Shown here piece by piece: positions 34,598 to 44,698 of a stretch of DNA of 64,000 nucleotides; within the stretch, counting starts at the first letter, position 1; each line of letters starts with the position of its first letter. Made by a program: the position numbers and the translations under genes. This DNA is from Ensifer sp. Root278 (GTDB taxonomy: Bacteria > Pseudomonadota > Alphaproteobacteria > Rhizobiales > Rhizobiaceae), in the NCBI RefSeq assembly GCF_001429285.1, contig NZ_LMJJ01000008.1, positions 138,444-202,443 on the forward strand, written 5' to 3'. The notes beneath the pieces were generated by a model that was not told where the DNA came from, did not search any database, and saw only the letters and a list, made by a program, of their open reading frames with translations.

Positions 34598-35773
34598 ATG
34601 GCCAGTCGATCAAGTATCGCGATCCTCGCCGCGGGTTTCCTCTGTGTGGCCGCCGTCGGGGTCAGTGTGACCAGGACGGCCGTACTGAGCGAGGCAAAGC
34701 CCGAAAGTGGTGTTGCAGCCAACTCCAGACATGGAGGCAGCGTGCCCGTCGAAACGGCCACCGTCACGCTTCAGGACGTTCCCGTCATTGTCCATGCCTT
34801 GGGCAATGTCCAGGCGCCCGATACCGTGGAAGTGGGTGCCCGCGTCGCAAGCCAGATCACCGCCATCCACGTGAAGGACGGCCAGATGGTCAAGGCGGGG
34901 GATCTGCTTTTCACTCTGGATGACCGGGTGATGCAGGCGCAGCTCGCGCGTAACACGGCGATCCTTGCCAAGGACGCTGCGCAGCTCTCGGACGCGAAAA
35001 TAGAGATGGAGCGCGCAAGAACCCTGCGCGACGACAAGACGGGTACGCAGCAGACCTATGACACCGCTCTCTCGCTGCAACAGTCGGCGCAAGCAACGCT
35101 TGATGCTGACCGAGCATCGGTCGACGCCGATCAGGTCGCGCTGAGCCTGACCCAGATCACCGCGCCTATCGGTGGTCGCCTCGGGGTCGTTCAGGTCGCT
35201 CTCGGTGATCTTGTCGGTCAGACGGGCGCTACCTCCAACAATCTGGTGACGATTACGGCGATAGACCCGATCGACGTTGCCTTCCATTTGCCGGAACAGC
35301 AATTGCAGACGTTCAAGGCGCTGCTCGATCAGGGCAAACCGCCGCGTGTGCGGGCCAAGCTGAGCGGTTCTGAAACGGCCATAGGCGAGGGCGTGCTCGA
35401 TTTCATCGACTCCTCGGTCGACGCCGCCTCAGGCACGATCGCCATGCGGGCGACCTTCCCCAATGGCGCGCAAAAGCTATGGCCAGGTCAGTTCGTCGAT
35501 GTCGATATCGAACAGGAGCAATTGCATCAGGCGCCGGTGATCCCGAGCGTTGCCGTGCAACCAGGCCAGAACGGCCCCTTCGTCTTCCATGTGAAGGATG
35601 ACAACACGGTGGAAACACTGGCCGTAAAGCCTCTGTTCGATGACGGAAAACTGGCTGTGATCGCTTCGGGGCTCGCCCCGGGCGAAAGGGTCGTGGTCGA
35701 GGGACAAGCCCGCCTGAAACCGGGCGATGCCGTAAAGGCGGTGCCTCCTGGCGCACAACCGCTGACGGATTGA
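34598..35773 (+). CDS. RND efflux periplasmic adaptor (MdtA/MexA-like)
   Basis: 391 residues. Signal-anchor (about 6-26), lipoyl halves (VEVGARVASQITAIHVKDGQMV and ITAPIGGRLG), alpha-hairpin between them (about 105-175), beta-barrel and membrane-proximal domain (PFVFHVKDDNTVETLAVKPLFDD). The start is ATG 34598 with gcggagg six bases upstream. It is 30 bases before the RND pump gene, an adaptor-pump operon without an outer-membrane gene, so it probably uses a shared TolC-like channel. Confidence 0.92.
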   Translation: MASRSSIAILAAGFLCVAAVGVSVTRTAVLSEAKPESGVAANSRHGGSVPVETATVTLQDVPVIVHALGNVQAPDTVEVGARVASQITAIHVKDGQMVKAGDLLFTLDDRVMQAQLARNTAILAKDAAQLSDAKIEMERARTLRDDKTGTQQTYDTALSLQQSAQATLDADRASVDADQVALSLTQITAPIGGRLGVVQVALGDLVGQTGATSNNLVTITAIDPIDVAFHLPEQQLQTFKALLDQGKPPRVRAKLSGSETAIGEGVLDFIDSSVDAASGTIAMRATFPNGAQKLWPGQFVDVDIEQEQLHQAPVIPSVAVQPGQNGPFVFHVKDDNTVETLAVKPLFDDGKLAVIASGLAPGERVVVEGQARLKPGDAVKAVPPGAQPLTD

Positions 35774-35803
35774 GTTCCTGCGATATTTCGGGAGTGAACG
35801 AAG

Positions 35804-38800
35804 ATGCCACTGTCCGAGTTCAGCATTCGCCGTCCGATCGCCACCACGCTGTTGTCGGTCGCACTTATCCTTGCGGGTGTCTTCAGCTATCTCGTCCTGC
35901 CGGTTGCGGCCCTGCCGCGCACCGACTTCCCGGTCATCAACGTCTCGGCCTCGCTCCCGGGCGCGTCACCGGATACCATGGCGACCTCGGTTGCAACGCC
36001 CCTTATTAAGCAGTTTGCGACGATAGCGGGGATCGACACGATCTCGACGACCAACGCGCTTGGCTCCACGTCGATCTCCATCGAGTTCGTGCTCGGGCGC
36101 AACATCGATGCCGCCGCCGCCGACGTGCAGGCGGCCATCACCAGAACGCTGAGGCTCCTGCCGCAGGATATGCCGGCGCCGCCAAGCTATCGTAAGGTCA
36201 ACCCGGCCGATGCCCCGGTTCTGCTGCTGGCGCTGAAGAGTGATACGGTGCCTCTCACCGATCTCGATGCAATCGCACAACAGGTGATTTCTCCCACCTT
36301 GTCCGTGCTTGACGGGGTGGCCGAAGTGTCCATCTTCGGCAGCCAACAATTCGCCGTGCGCATTCAGATGCACCCGGATGCGCTCACGGCGCGGGGTATC
36401 TCCGTGGATGCGCTGAAAACCGCGGTCGTTGCGGCCAACGACAATTCCCCGCTCGGCACAGCGCAGACGAAAGACCGCCAGGTGGCGATCGTTGCCGATA
36501 CGCAGCGGATGAACGCTGCGAGCTTCGCAAACATCATCATCAAGAGCGACAACGGCAGGCCTGTGCGGCTTGGCGATGTTGCGACGGTGGTCGATTCCAT
36601 TGCCAACGATCAGACGGCGAGCTGGCATGACGGATCGCGCGCCATTATCCTGGCAATCCTGCGCCAGCCGGATGCGAACACGGTACAAGTCGTCGACCGG
36701 GTGCAGGCGCTCCTGCCGTCGCTGCGCCAGTCGCTTCCCGCGTCCGCCTTCATCAAAACGCTCAACGATCGTTCGACCTCGGTGCGCGGCGCGGTGCGCG
36801 ACGTTCAATTTACCCTCGCGCTGACCGTTGGCCTGGTGATCCTCGTTATCTTCGTGTTTGTCCGCCGTCTCTGGGCAACGCTTATCCCAGCGTTAGCCGT
36901 GCCGATCTCCATCATCGCCACGTTTGCCGCAATGTATCCACTCGGCTTCTCGATCGACAATATCTCGCTGATGGCGCTGACGCTGTCTGTCGGGCTCGTG
37001 GTGGATGATGCGATCGTGATGCTGGAAAACATCGTTCGGCACATGGAAGAGGAGGGCGCCGATGCCTTTTCGGCCGCGCTTGCGGGTTCGAAGGAAATCG
37101 GCTTCACCATCGTCGCGATCTCCCTGTCGCTGGTCGCAGTGTTCATACCGGTCCTGTTGATGGGCGGCGTCATCGGCCGCATCCTTCACGAGTTCGCGGT
37201 GGTCGTCACCGTGGCGATACTCGCCTCCGCCCTCGTTTCGCTCACGCTGACGCCGATGCTCGCCGCGCGACTGCCTGCCAACAAGGACAGCGCGCCAGCG
37301 GCCGGCGTGCTTGCGCGATTGGACATTGCGTTCGAGCGCGGCTTCGCTCGCGTCGTGACTACCTATGAACGGCTGCTTTCCATCTGCATCCGGCAGCGTG
37401 GCCTGGTGCTTCTTTTCTTCCTGTTCACCGTCGCGATCACGACCTATCAGATCACGACGATCCCGAAGGGCTTTTTCCCTCAGGAGGATATAGGCCAGCT
37501 CCAGGTCACCACTCAGGCGCGCGAGGATATCTCCTTTGCAGCGATGACGGATCTTCAGTCCAAGGTAGAGGCGGTCTTTGCCAAGTCGCCCTATGTCGCC
37601 CATGTGGCAAGCGCGATCGGTTCGGGTGGTGCATCGACGGCGCTCAACACCGGGCGTCTGTTTGTGGAACTCAAGCCCAAGCGCGACCGCCCTCCGCTCG
37701 AAACCGTTCTTGCCGATTTACGCCGGGAGCTTGCGGCCATTCCCGGCATCCAGGCGTATATGTCGCCGATCCAGAACCTCTCCGTAGGGTCGCGCGCCGC
37801 CGCCAGTCAGTATCAGCTGGTCCTCCAGAGCCTCGATCAGCCGCTGATGAACGAGTGGGCACAAAAGCTCTGCGATGCGATGATCTCTGATCGCGCCTTC
37901 TTCACCGACGTCAACAGCGACCTTCAGATCAACGCGCCGCAAACGCGCCTGGTCGTCGACCTCGACAAGGCGGCAACGCTGGGAGTCGATGCCAGTCAAG
38001 TGCGTACGACACTCTATGGCGGCTTCGGCGCCGAGCAGATCTCAACGATCTACACGGCAGGCGACAGCTACGAAGTCATCGTGGAACTCGATCCGAGCAT
38101 CGAGTGGTCTGCGGACAAGTTCGCCGAACTGCGCGTCGGTGGCGCGAATGGTGCGCTTGTGCCCCTCGGCGCCTTCGCCCGTGTCGAAACGGTGTCCGGG
38201 CCATTCACCATCAATCAGCTGGGGCAACTGCCGGCGGTCACGATCTCCTTCAACCTGCCGGCGCAGGTCGCTCTTGGCAACGCACTTGCGGAGGTCGCGC
38301 GCCTCAAGACGGAGATTGGTATGCCCTCAGCGATCGCCACCCGAAACTACGGCACCACGCAGCTCTTCGAGGATGCTGCCGCCAACCAGGGGTTGCTGAT
38401 CCTCGCGGCGATTGTGACGATCTATCTGGTGCTCGGCGTCCTCTACGAAAGCCTCATCCATCCGCTGACCGTGCTCTCCGGCCTGCCGTCGGCGATTTCC
38501 GGGGCGCTTCTTGCGATCTACTTCTGCGGCTTCGACCTCTCGATCATCGCGATCGTCGGGGTGCTGATGCTGATCGGCATTGTCAAGAAAAACGCGATCA
38601 TGATGATCGATGTGGCGCTGGCGCTGCAGCGTTCTGGCAGTTCGGCCCGCGAGGCAATCCACCGCGCCTGCCTTATGCGCTTCCGCCCGATCATGATGAC
38701 CTCCGCCGCCGCGATCATGAGCACATTACCGATCGCGGTCGGCAGTGGCGCGAGCGCCGAACTGCGCCAGCCGCTAGGTGTCGCGGTGGTCGGCGGCCTA

Positions 38801-38974
38801 ATGGTATCGCAGTTCGTGACCCTCTTCGTGACGCCCGTGATCTACCTCTACATGGAGGACCTGACGCGGTGGATCTCAAATCTGCTTGGCGTGACCGCAA
38901 AGCTTGAACGACGACTACCAACAAGTGTCAGCCAAACAGTCGTTAATCCGGCGGGCTCCCCAACTGACAAATAA
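35804..38974 (+). CDS. RND multidrug efflux permease (MdtB/MdtC-like)
   Basis: 1,056 residues, the family length. It begins LSEFSIRRPIATTLL and has two homologous halves, each with one plus five helices around large periplasmic loops. The proton-relay Asp pair is seen in LSVGLVVDDAIVMLENIVRHMEE, and a Lys in IGIVKKNAIMMIDVAL. Loop sequences resemble MdtB/MdtC more than AcrB. Antiporter for hydrophobic compounds; substrates cannot be predicted. Forms an operon with the preceding adaptor. Confidence 0.94.
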   Translation: MPLSEFSIRRPIATTLLSVALILAGVFSYLVLPVAALPRTDFPVINVSASLPGASPDTMATSVATPLIKQFATIAGIDTISTTNALGSTSISIEFVLGRNIDAAAADVQAAITRTLRLLPQDMPAPPSYRKVNPADAPVLLLALKSDTVPLTDLDAIAQQVISPTLSVLDGVAEVSIFGSQQFAVRIQMHPDALTARGISVDALKTAVVAANDNSPLGTAQTKDRQVAIVADTQRMNAASFANIIIKSDNGRPVRLGDVATVVDSIANDQTASWHDGSRAIILAILRQPDANTVQVVDRVQALLPSLRQSLPASAFIKTLNDRSTSVRGAVRDVQFTLALTVGLVILVIFVFVRRLWATLIPALAVPISIIATFAAMYPLGFSIDNISLMALTLSVGLVVDDAIVMLENIVRHMEEEGADAFSAALAGSKEIGFTIVAISLSLVAVFIPVLLMGGVIGRILHEFAVVVTVAILASALVSLTLTPMLAARLPANKDSAPAAGVLARLDIAFERGFARVVTTYERLLSICIRQRGLVLLFFLFTVAITTYQITTIPKGFFPQEDIGQLQVTTQAREDISFAAMTDLQSKVEAVFAKSPYVAHVASAIGSGGASTALNTGRLFVELKPKRDRPPLETVLADLRRELAAIPGIQAYMSPIQNLSVGSRAAASQYQLVLQSLDQPLMNEWAQKLCDAMISDRAFFTDVNSDLQINAPQTRLVVDLDKAATLGVDASQVRTTLYGGFGAEQISTIYTAGDSYEVIVELDPSIEWSADKFAELRVGGANGALVPLGAFARVETVSGPFTINQLGQLPAVTISFNLPAQVALGNALAEVARLKTEIGMPSAIATRNYGTTQLFEDAAANQGLLILAAIVTIYLVLGVLYESLIHPLTVLSGLPSAISGALLAIYFCGFDLSIIAIVGVLMLIGIVKKNAIMMIDVALALQRSGSSAREAIHRACLMRFRPIMMTSAAAIMSTLPIAVGSGASAELRQPLGVAVVGGLMVSQFVTLFVTPVIYLYMEDLTRWISNLLGVTAKLERRLPTSVSQTVVNPAGSPTDK

Positions 38975-39109
38975 CGGTGCGAACGCGTTCTGGCTTCTAT
39001 GCCTGTGGCCAGCCAGAAGGTTTTTCTAGTTGAGATTGCGGCGCGATGGTGGTGCAATGCTCGGCGTGTAGCTAGACCTTCCTCTCCCGACGATCGAACC
39101 GAGCGGCTT

Positions 39110-40963
39110 ATGTCCATTTCAGATGCGATCTACCGCCCCTTCGAAACGCTGATCCGACCGCTCGACATCCCATACCAACCACTTCCCACCAGCGGACCCG
39201 TCGCGGTCCTCCTGCACTTCATCCGGATGTTTCGTGCCGTCGTCATTGCGATGGCGCTGACGTCGATGGCAGTGGAAGCCATCAACCTGACGATCATCTG
39301 GGGGCTATCGGTGATCGTCGATGGCGTGGCGACACAGGGCGTCGCGCTCTTCGTCGAGAACCGGTTCTGGCTGTTGGCGTTCCTGGCCTTTCTGATCTTT
39401 CCGGTGATGCCGATCTTCTTCTACATCACCAACATTCTGAACTCGCATACGATCGGCATCAGTCTGCCGATCGCCATACAGTGGCAGGGGCACAAGGCCA
39501 TCGAAGGGCAGGATCTCGCCTTCTTCCATGACCTTTTTGCCGGGCAGGTGGCATCGCGTCTCGGCCAGGTCGCCAATGCCGTTCAGCAACAGATCCTGAT
39601 TGCCTTTCAGACGGCGCCGCGCTTCCTGCTTCAGATCGTCGGCTCGGTTCTGCTCCTGTTTGCGCTCTCCTGGCAGTTGGCGTTGCCGGTCGTCCTTTGG
39701 GTGATCGTCAATGTGCTCTTCACCATCAAGGTCGTACCGGATTTCACGGAGCGCGCACGGCGCTCGGCGAAGCAGAACAGCCTGGTTTCCGGCGCGATGA
39801 CCGACATCTACGGCAACATCCAGATGGTCAAGCAATTCGCTGCCGAAGACAGTGAGGCGGGTGCGCTGCGGAAGATTATGTCGAAGGCGGTCGGTACGCT
39901 GCACCACGAGCAGCGCATCTACCGGACGACCGAGCTCGTCGTCATCAGCCTCAACATGCTGCTCTGGCTCGTCATGCTGGGCATCGGCTTCTGGGGGCTA
40001 TTCGACAGCTTTCTGACGGTCGGCGATTTCGTTGCGACCGTCTATATCCTCCAACGGCTTTCGGCGAGCTCCTTCACCTTCCTGCAGATGGGGCAGCAGA
40101 TCTTCAAGGCGCTGGGCACGATCAAGGATGCCATGCCGGTCATGACCACGCCGCCGACTGTGACCGATCGACCGGACGCAACGAAGCTCACCGTTCCGCG
40201 CGGCGAAATTCGGTTCGAGAATGTTCGCTTCGCCTACAAGGTGGACCGGCCGGTCATCGATGATCTGTCGCTGACGGTTCGCCCGGGCGAGAAGGTGGGT
40301 TTGGTCGGCCTGTCCGGTGCGGGCAAGACGACGCTGGTCAGCCTGTTGCTGCGTTTTTATGACATCCAGGGGGGCACCATCCACATTGACGGGCAGGACA
40401 TTCGCGCCGTGAGCCAGGCGAGCCTGCGGCGAAACATTGGTGTCATCGCCCAGGATGTCGCGCTCTTGCACCGGTCGGTCGGCGACAACATTCTGTATGG
40501 TCATCCCGAAGCAACCCGGCCGGAAATCGAGCAGGCCGCAAGGGCAGCGCAAGCCGATACCTTCATCGCCGAACTGACCGATGGCGAGGGTCGCAAGGGC
40601 TACGAGGCCTTTGTCGGCGATCGCGGCATCAAGCTATCAGGAGGTCAGCGACAGCGTGTTTCGATCGCGCGGGTGCTGCTGAAGAATGCGCCAATCCTGA
40701 TCCTCGACGAAGCCACGTCCGCACTGGACAGCGAGGCCGAGGCGGCGATCCAGGAAAAGCTCAACCTGCTGATGGACGGCAAGACAGTGATTGCCATTGC
40801 CCACCGCCTTTCGACGATTGCTAGGATGGACAAGATCATCGTTCTGGATCGCGGCCGGATCATCGAGGAAGGCACACCGGATGCGCTCCTGGAGCGAGAC
40901 GGGCTCTATGCCCGTCTTTGGAAGCGACAGACCGGCGGCTTTATTCCTGAAGAACTGGATTGA
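39110..40963 (+). CDS. ABC exporter (fused permease-ATPase)
   Basis: 617 residues. Six helices (about 40-330) then an ATPase domain with Walker A GLSGAGKTTLV, signature LSGGQRQRVSIARVLL and Walker B ILILDEATSALD, ending with H-loop AHRLST. Type IV (MsbA-like) exporter half, acting as a dimer. The open frame extends upstream to 38999 but ATG 39110 gives a usual N-terminus. It is 135 bases from the RND pump and may be separately transcribed. It does not look like the beta-glucan exporter NdvA by its N-terminus. Substrate unknown. Confidence 0.9.
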   Translation: MSISDAIYRPFETLIRPLDIPYQPLPTSGPVAVLLHFIRMFRAVVIAMALTSMAVEAINLTIIWGLSVIVDGVATQGVALFVENRFWLLAFLAFLIFPVMPIFFYITNILNSHTIGISLPIAIQWQGHKAIEGQDLAFFHDLFAGQVASRLGQVANAVQQQILIAFQTAPRFLLQIVGSVLLLFALSWQLALPVVLWVIVNVLFTIKVVPDFTERARRSAKQNSLVSGAMTDIYGNIQMVKQFAAEDSEAGALRKIMSKAVGTLHHEQRIYRTTELVVISLNMLLWLVMLGIGFWGLFDSFLTVGDFVATVYILQRLSASSFTFLQMGQQIFKALGTIKDAMPVMTTPPTVTDRPDATKLTVPRGEIRFENVRFAYKVDRPVIDDLSLTVRPGEKVGLVGLSGAGKTTLVSLLLRFYDIQGGTIHIDGQDIRAVSQASLRRNIGVIAQDVALLHRSVGDNILYGHPEATRPEIEQAARAAQADTFIAELTDGEGRKGYEAFVGDRGIKLSGGQRQRVSIARVLLKNAPILILDEATSALDSEAEAAIQEKLNLLMDGKTVIAIAHRLSTIARMDKIIVLDRGRIIEEGTPDALLERDGLYARLWKRQTGGFIPEELD

Positions 40964-41024
40964 TCGCCGCCGTCCAACGTCAAAGGCCGTGCTCCAGTCA
41001 GCTGGCATCGTGCCCAAGCAAGGC

Positions 41025-43346
41025 TCATTTTTCACAGAGTCGCCGTCCGCCATAATAGGGCTGATAGGTGCAGTCCGACGGCCTGAAGGAACGATAGCTG
41101 CGGGAGCAGGCCGTGATGTTGCAGGACTGCGGCGCGGCCGGGCTTTCGACAAGCGCTCCTGCCGCAGGCGCCGCCATCGCTTCCCGCATGAAGTCGCGCC
41201 AAATATGCGCTGGCAAGGCGCCACCCGTGACCCCCTTCATCGGCGTATCGTCGTCATTGCCAACCCATACGCCGGCGACGAGTGGCTCTGTGAAGCCGAC
41301 GAACCAGGCATCGCGATTGTTTTGGCTGGTGCCGGTCTTGCCGGCCGCGAACGCGCCGGGAGCGGCCCCGCGTCCGGTTCCGCGCTCGACCACCAACTGC
41401 AAAAGGCCAACGAGATCCGGCTGGTACGCGGAGAGATCAATGGTCGGCGCGGCCTGTGAGCCGACACGGAACGCCTCCGGCTGCCCGGCCGCCTGAAAGT
41501 CGATGATGCCCCAGGGTTCTACGGGCGCCTTGCCGAGATGGACGGAGGCATAGGCGCTGGTGAGGTCAAGCAAGCTGACCTCGGAAGTGCCGAGGGCCAA
41601 GGACGGCGTATTGGCCAGCGGCGCGTTTATGCCGAGCTCGCGCGCTGCGGCGATCACATTGTCGAGCCCGACCTCCTGGGCAAGCGCCACCGTTGGCGCA
41701 TTCAGCGAGCGGGCAAAGGCCTCGGCAAGCGTGACCCAGCCGCGATAGCGGCCACCGGAATTCTCGGGCGACCAGCCGTTAATGTCGATCGGCGCATCCA
41801 GGACCTGGTCGGACAGAGTGAACCCGGCCTTCAGGGCCGCATAGTAGACGAACAGCTTGAAGGTGGAACCCGGTTGCCGCATGGCGGTCACCGCGCGATT
41901 GAATTGGCTTTGCTTATAGTCGCGACCGCCGACCATCGCGACGACCGCTCCGTCGGGCGTCATCGCAACCAACGCGGCCTGGGATACCCCGGCCGCCTTT
42001 CCTTCCGTATCCAGCGCGTTTGCCAGAACCCTTTCGGCGATCCGTTGCAGCTGTGGGGACAGTGTCGTGCGTACCGTCGTCGAACCCGGCGATGCGCCGG
42101 CGATTTCGCTCGCCTGCGGCGAGATCCAGTCGGCGAACCAGCTTCCGGATCGCGGCGTCGGCGTCGTCGGATGGAGCGTGGCGAAGCTCGCCTTGACTTG
42201 TGCAGCCTCGGGTGCGGTGATCTTGCCATTGGCTACCATCGTGTCGAGGACGACCGATGTGCGTTGGCGCGCACCCTCAAAATTGTCGATCGGATTCCAC
42301 TGGCTCGGCGCCCGCAACAATCCAGCCAGCATCGCCGATTCCGGCAGGTTGAGTGCGCCGATGTCCTTGTTGAAATAGATCCTCGCGGCTGCGGGCATGC
42401 CGGTCGCGCCGGCGCCGAGATAGGCGCTGTTGAGGTAACGCGTCAGAATTTCCTGCTTGCCGAGCTTCCACTCCAGCCACAGGGCGATCACGAACTCCTG
42501 GATCTTTCGTTTCATTGTTCGGTCGCTGTCGAGATATTGCAGCTTGATGAGCTGTTGGGTGATGGTGCTGCCGCCCTCGACCACCGAGCCCGCTTCGAAG
42601 TTCCGCACGAGTGCCCGTCCGATCCCTCTGACATCGATGCCGAAATGGTCCATGAACCGGCGGTCCTCGATTGACAGCACGGCATCGATCAGCTGCGGCG
42701 GGAATTGGTCGTACTGTGCGTAGGGTCCCTGATAAGGGCCTTGTCTGACCAGCGGTCCTCCGTCCGCCGTTTCCAGCACCACGACAGGCTTCAAAGTTCC
42801 GTCCCTAATCTCGCTCCAGGGAACATCCTTCAGCGCCCACACGAGTACAGTACCGGGAAGAAGGAGGCAGGCGAGGAGGGCCAAGCCGATGGCAACCTTC
42901 CACCAGCTTGGCCTGACGAAGGTGCGCGCGCGATCTTCGGAGGGCTTCTTACGCAGCGCACCCAGCCGGTTCCCGACCTTCGCCAGAGCAGCCACGAACC
43001 ACCCACGGGGATCGTCGGCAGTTGATGCGGCTTCGTCTGCATTCGAAGGGCTGAATTTCGTTTTCAAGTACGAAGCCGCATGCTTGGTCTTCGCGCGGAC
43101 CAAGATTGCACCCACCTTCAAGTCGTGGCCGAGCGCAACCAGCAGATGGCGAGCTGCCTGTCCGCTTTGGCCGAAGAGTGTCGGGGAGGGGGTGGCTTTC
43201 GTGGATTGATCCGGCCCGTCGGATGGGTTTGAAGCGCCCGTCTGGAGCACGACATGCTCGACAGTCGATTCCGAGCTTTCCGGGCGATCGGCACCCTTGC
43301 TGGTGGTGTTTGCAATCTGGGTTGAGGTCTTGGGAGGGCGTGGCAT
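41025..43346 (-). CDS. Class A penicillin-binding protein (PBP1A family) with Cys-rich C-terminal tail
   Basis: 773 residues. A low-complexity cytoplasmic leader (about 1-165), one membrane anchor (about 168-195), glycosyltransferase domain (EDRRFMDHFGIDVRG, GGSTITQQLIK) and transpeptidase domain with SxxK (RQPGSTFKLFVYY), SxN (FARSLNAPT) and KTG (GKTGTSQNNRDAWFVG). All catalytic motifs are intact. The enzyme polymerises and cross-links peptidoglycan in the periplasm. The last 33 residues are a Cys-rich segment resembling BA14K-type sequences (YRSFRPSDCTYQPY). The leader is unusually long for the family. Confidence 0.93.
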   Translation of the reverse strand: MPRPPKTSTQIANTTSKGADRPESSESTVEHVVLQTGASNPSDGPDQSTKATPSPTLFGQSGQAARHLLVALGHDLKVGAILVRAKTKHAASYLKTKFSPSNADEAASTADDPRGWFVAALAKVGNRLGALRKKPSEDRARTFVRPSWWKVAIGLALLACLLLPGTVLVWALKDVPWSEIRDGTLKPVVVLETADGGPLVRQGPYQGPYAQYDQFPPQLIDAVLSIEDRRFMDHFGIDVRGIGRALVRNFEAGSVVEGGSTITQQLIKLQYLDSDRTMKRKIQEFVIALWLEWKLGKQEILTRYLNSAYLGAGATGMPAAARIYFNKDIGALNLPESAMLAGLLRAPSQWNPIDNFEGARQRTSVVLDTMVANGKITAPEAAQVKASFATLHPTTPTPRSGSWFADWISPQASEIAGASPGSTTVRTTLSPQLQRIAERVLANALDTEGKAAGVSQAALVAMTPDGAVVAMVGGRDYKQSQFNRAVTAMRQPGSTFKLFVYYAALKAGFTLSDQVLDAPIDINGWSPENSGGRYRGWVTLAEAFARSLNAPTVALAQEVGLDNVIAAARELGINAPLANTPSLALGTSEVSLLDLTSAYASVHLGKAPVEPWGIIDFQAAGQPEAFRVGSQAAPTIDLSAYQPDLVGLLQLVVERGTGRGAAPGAFAAGKTGTSQNNRDAWFVGFTEPLVAGVWVGNDDDTPMKGVTGGALPAHIWRDFMREAMAAPAAGALVESPAAPQSCNITACSRSYRSFRPSDCTYQPYYGGRRLCEK

Positions 43347-43504
43347 CGGCTACCGCTAAATGGATCTTCCGGAAGATAGCGCGACCTTGTGACCTGACAA
43401 TGTTCATGATGCAATGTGCAATTGGCCGGCAGGCAGGTGTTTCCGGCAACAGAACTCGCTCTCGCGGCGGTGCACATGGCGGGTCCGAAAGGACCGCGCA
43501 AAGC

Positions 43505-44698
43505 CTATCGTTCGGGTTCGGTCAGCGGTGCTAGCGCCCTGTCAGCGCTCAGGACTGGTCTCGGAACAGGTCCTCTTAGCGCCGGTAGATAGGCAAGAAG
43601 GAACAGCCCCCATGCCAACATCCAGCATGCGGCCGCGGCGACGATGGGATTGAAATACGCGCTACCGATCCATTCGGCGAGAATGCGAATCATTGTGGCG
43701 AGGCAGGTAAGGGCGAAAGCACATGCCATCTTCCCGTTGAGCACGAGTATGCCTTCGTTGCGCGCCATCGCAGCACGCATCATGAGGGCCGCCATCATTG
43801 TTCCCATTGCCCCCATGGTCGCCGCATGCACGGCGGTCGCGGGTGACATCTGGTCTGGAAACATGGTGGCGAACCCAATGAGCAGGAGAGCCGCCGGCGT
43901 CCAGGAAAAAGCAAGATGCAGAATGAAGAGCGCCGGGTAGCGCCGGGTTCTCAGGCATTGCCAGCCGCTCATTCGTAACACGAGCGCCAAGCCGGACAGT
44001 ACGAGGAAGATGCCCTCTGCATTCGATTGTTCGGAAGCGTTGAGCCAGGCGGCGGCAACTATGCCGCCGATCGCCAGGTAGGAAAGCCCGTGTTGGTCCC
44101 GAAGGAGACCTGCCTCACCAGTTCGTCCGAGCCAGGAGCGTGTGAAAGCGGGCACGGCACGCCCGCCGATCAGGGTGATCAGGGCGAGGAAGATCCGCGG
44201 CACTGCCTCTGCGACGAGATAGCTTGCCTCTCCGTCAAGCCACAGCGAGCTGAGCATGCCAATCAGCGCCATGGCGAACGGTGCCCAGAAGCGGCGTCCC
44301 GCTCTGCTCGATACACCCCCCCGGGCGAGAACGACCGCGAGAAAGACGAAGTAGGCTGACATCCCGACCGCTGCAGCAACGACCGAGAGGTGCGCCGAAA
44401 GAGCCGTCGTCAGGCGGGCCACGCACCAGAGAACGGTCGCGAGCACGGTGACATCACGCGAGACCGGGCCCTTCTTTGTCCAGGCAGGCAGGGCGGTCAA
44501 CAGGTAGCCACCTGCCGCCGCACCGGCCATGCCGAAGAGAAGCTCATGGCTGTGCCAGGCGGCTTTGTCCGGTCCAATACCCTCGGGCAGAAGCCAGACC
44601 GCAGGCGCGACAAACGCCCATAGACCCGCCAGAAAGAACAGGGGTCGGTGCGGCGCCTGCCAGATCGATGTCCACGCCTTTGGCGCCGCGATCATCAA
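43505..44698 (-). CDS. nnrS: NnrS-family haem/copper membrane protein
   Basis: 397 residues with about twelve helices. The family blocks are seen: RPLFFLAGLWAFVAPAVWLLP, WHSHELLFGMAGAAAGGYLL, GGRAVPAFTRSWLGR, HAATMGAMGTMMAALMMRA. NnrS proteins are linked to nitric oxide metabolism or tolerance in denitrifiers and pathogens. The start overlaps the stop of the upstream iron-sulfur repair gene by four bases, so the two are translationally coupled and act in nitrosative stress. Confidence 0.92.
   Translation of the reverse strand: MMIAAPKAWTSIWQAPHRPLFFLAGLWAFVAPAVWLLPEGIGPDKAAWHSHELLFGMAGAAAGGYLLTALPAWTKKGPVSRDVTVLATVLWCVARLTTALSAHLSVVAAAVGMSAYFVFLAVVLARGGVSSRAGRRFWAPFAMALIGMLSSLWLDGEASYLVAEAVPRIFLALITLIGGRAVPAFTRSWLGRTGEAGLLRDQHGLSYLAIGGIVAAAWLNASEQSNAEGIFLVLSGLALVLRMSGWQCLRTRRYPALFILHLAFSWTPAALLLIGFATMFPDQMSPATAVHAATMGAMGTMMAALMMRAAMARNEGILVLNGKMACAFALTCLATMIRILAEWIGSAYFNPIVAAAACWMLAWGLFLLAYLPALRGPVPRPVLSADRALAPLTEPER

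Noticed and set aside
39110..40963. NdvA-type beta-glucan exporter as identity of the ABC exporter
   Set aside because: The N-terminal region and length do not match NdvA as I know it, and no glucan synthase gene is nearby.
41538..42674. Plus-strand open frame of 378 codons opposite the PBP gene
   Set aside because: The PBP has all catalytic motifs on the minus strand; the plus frame has none.
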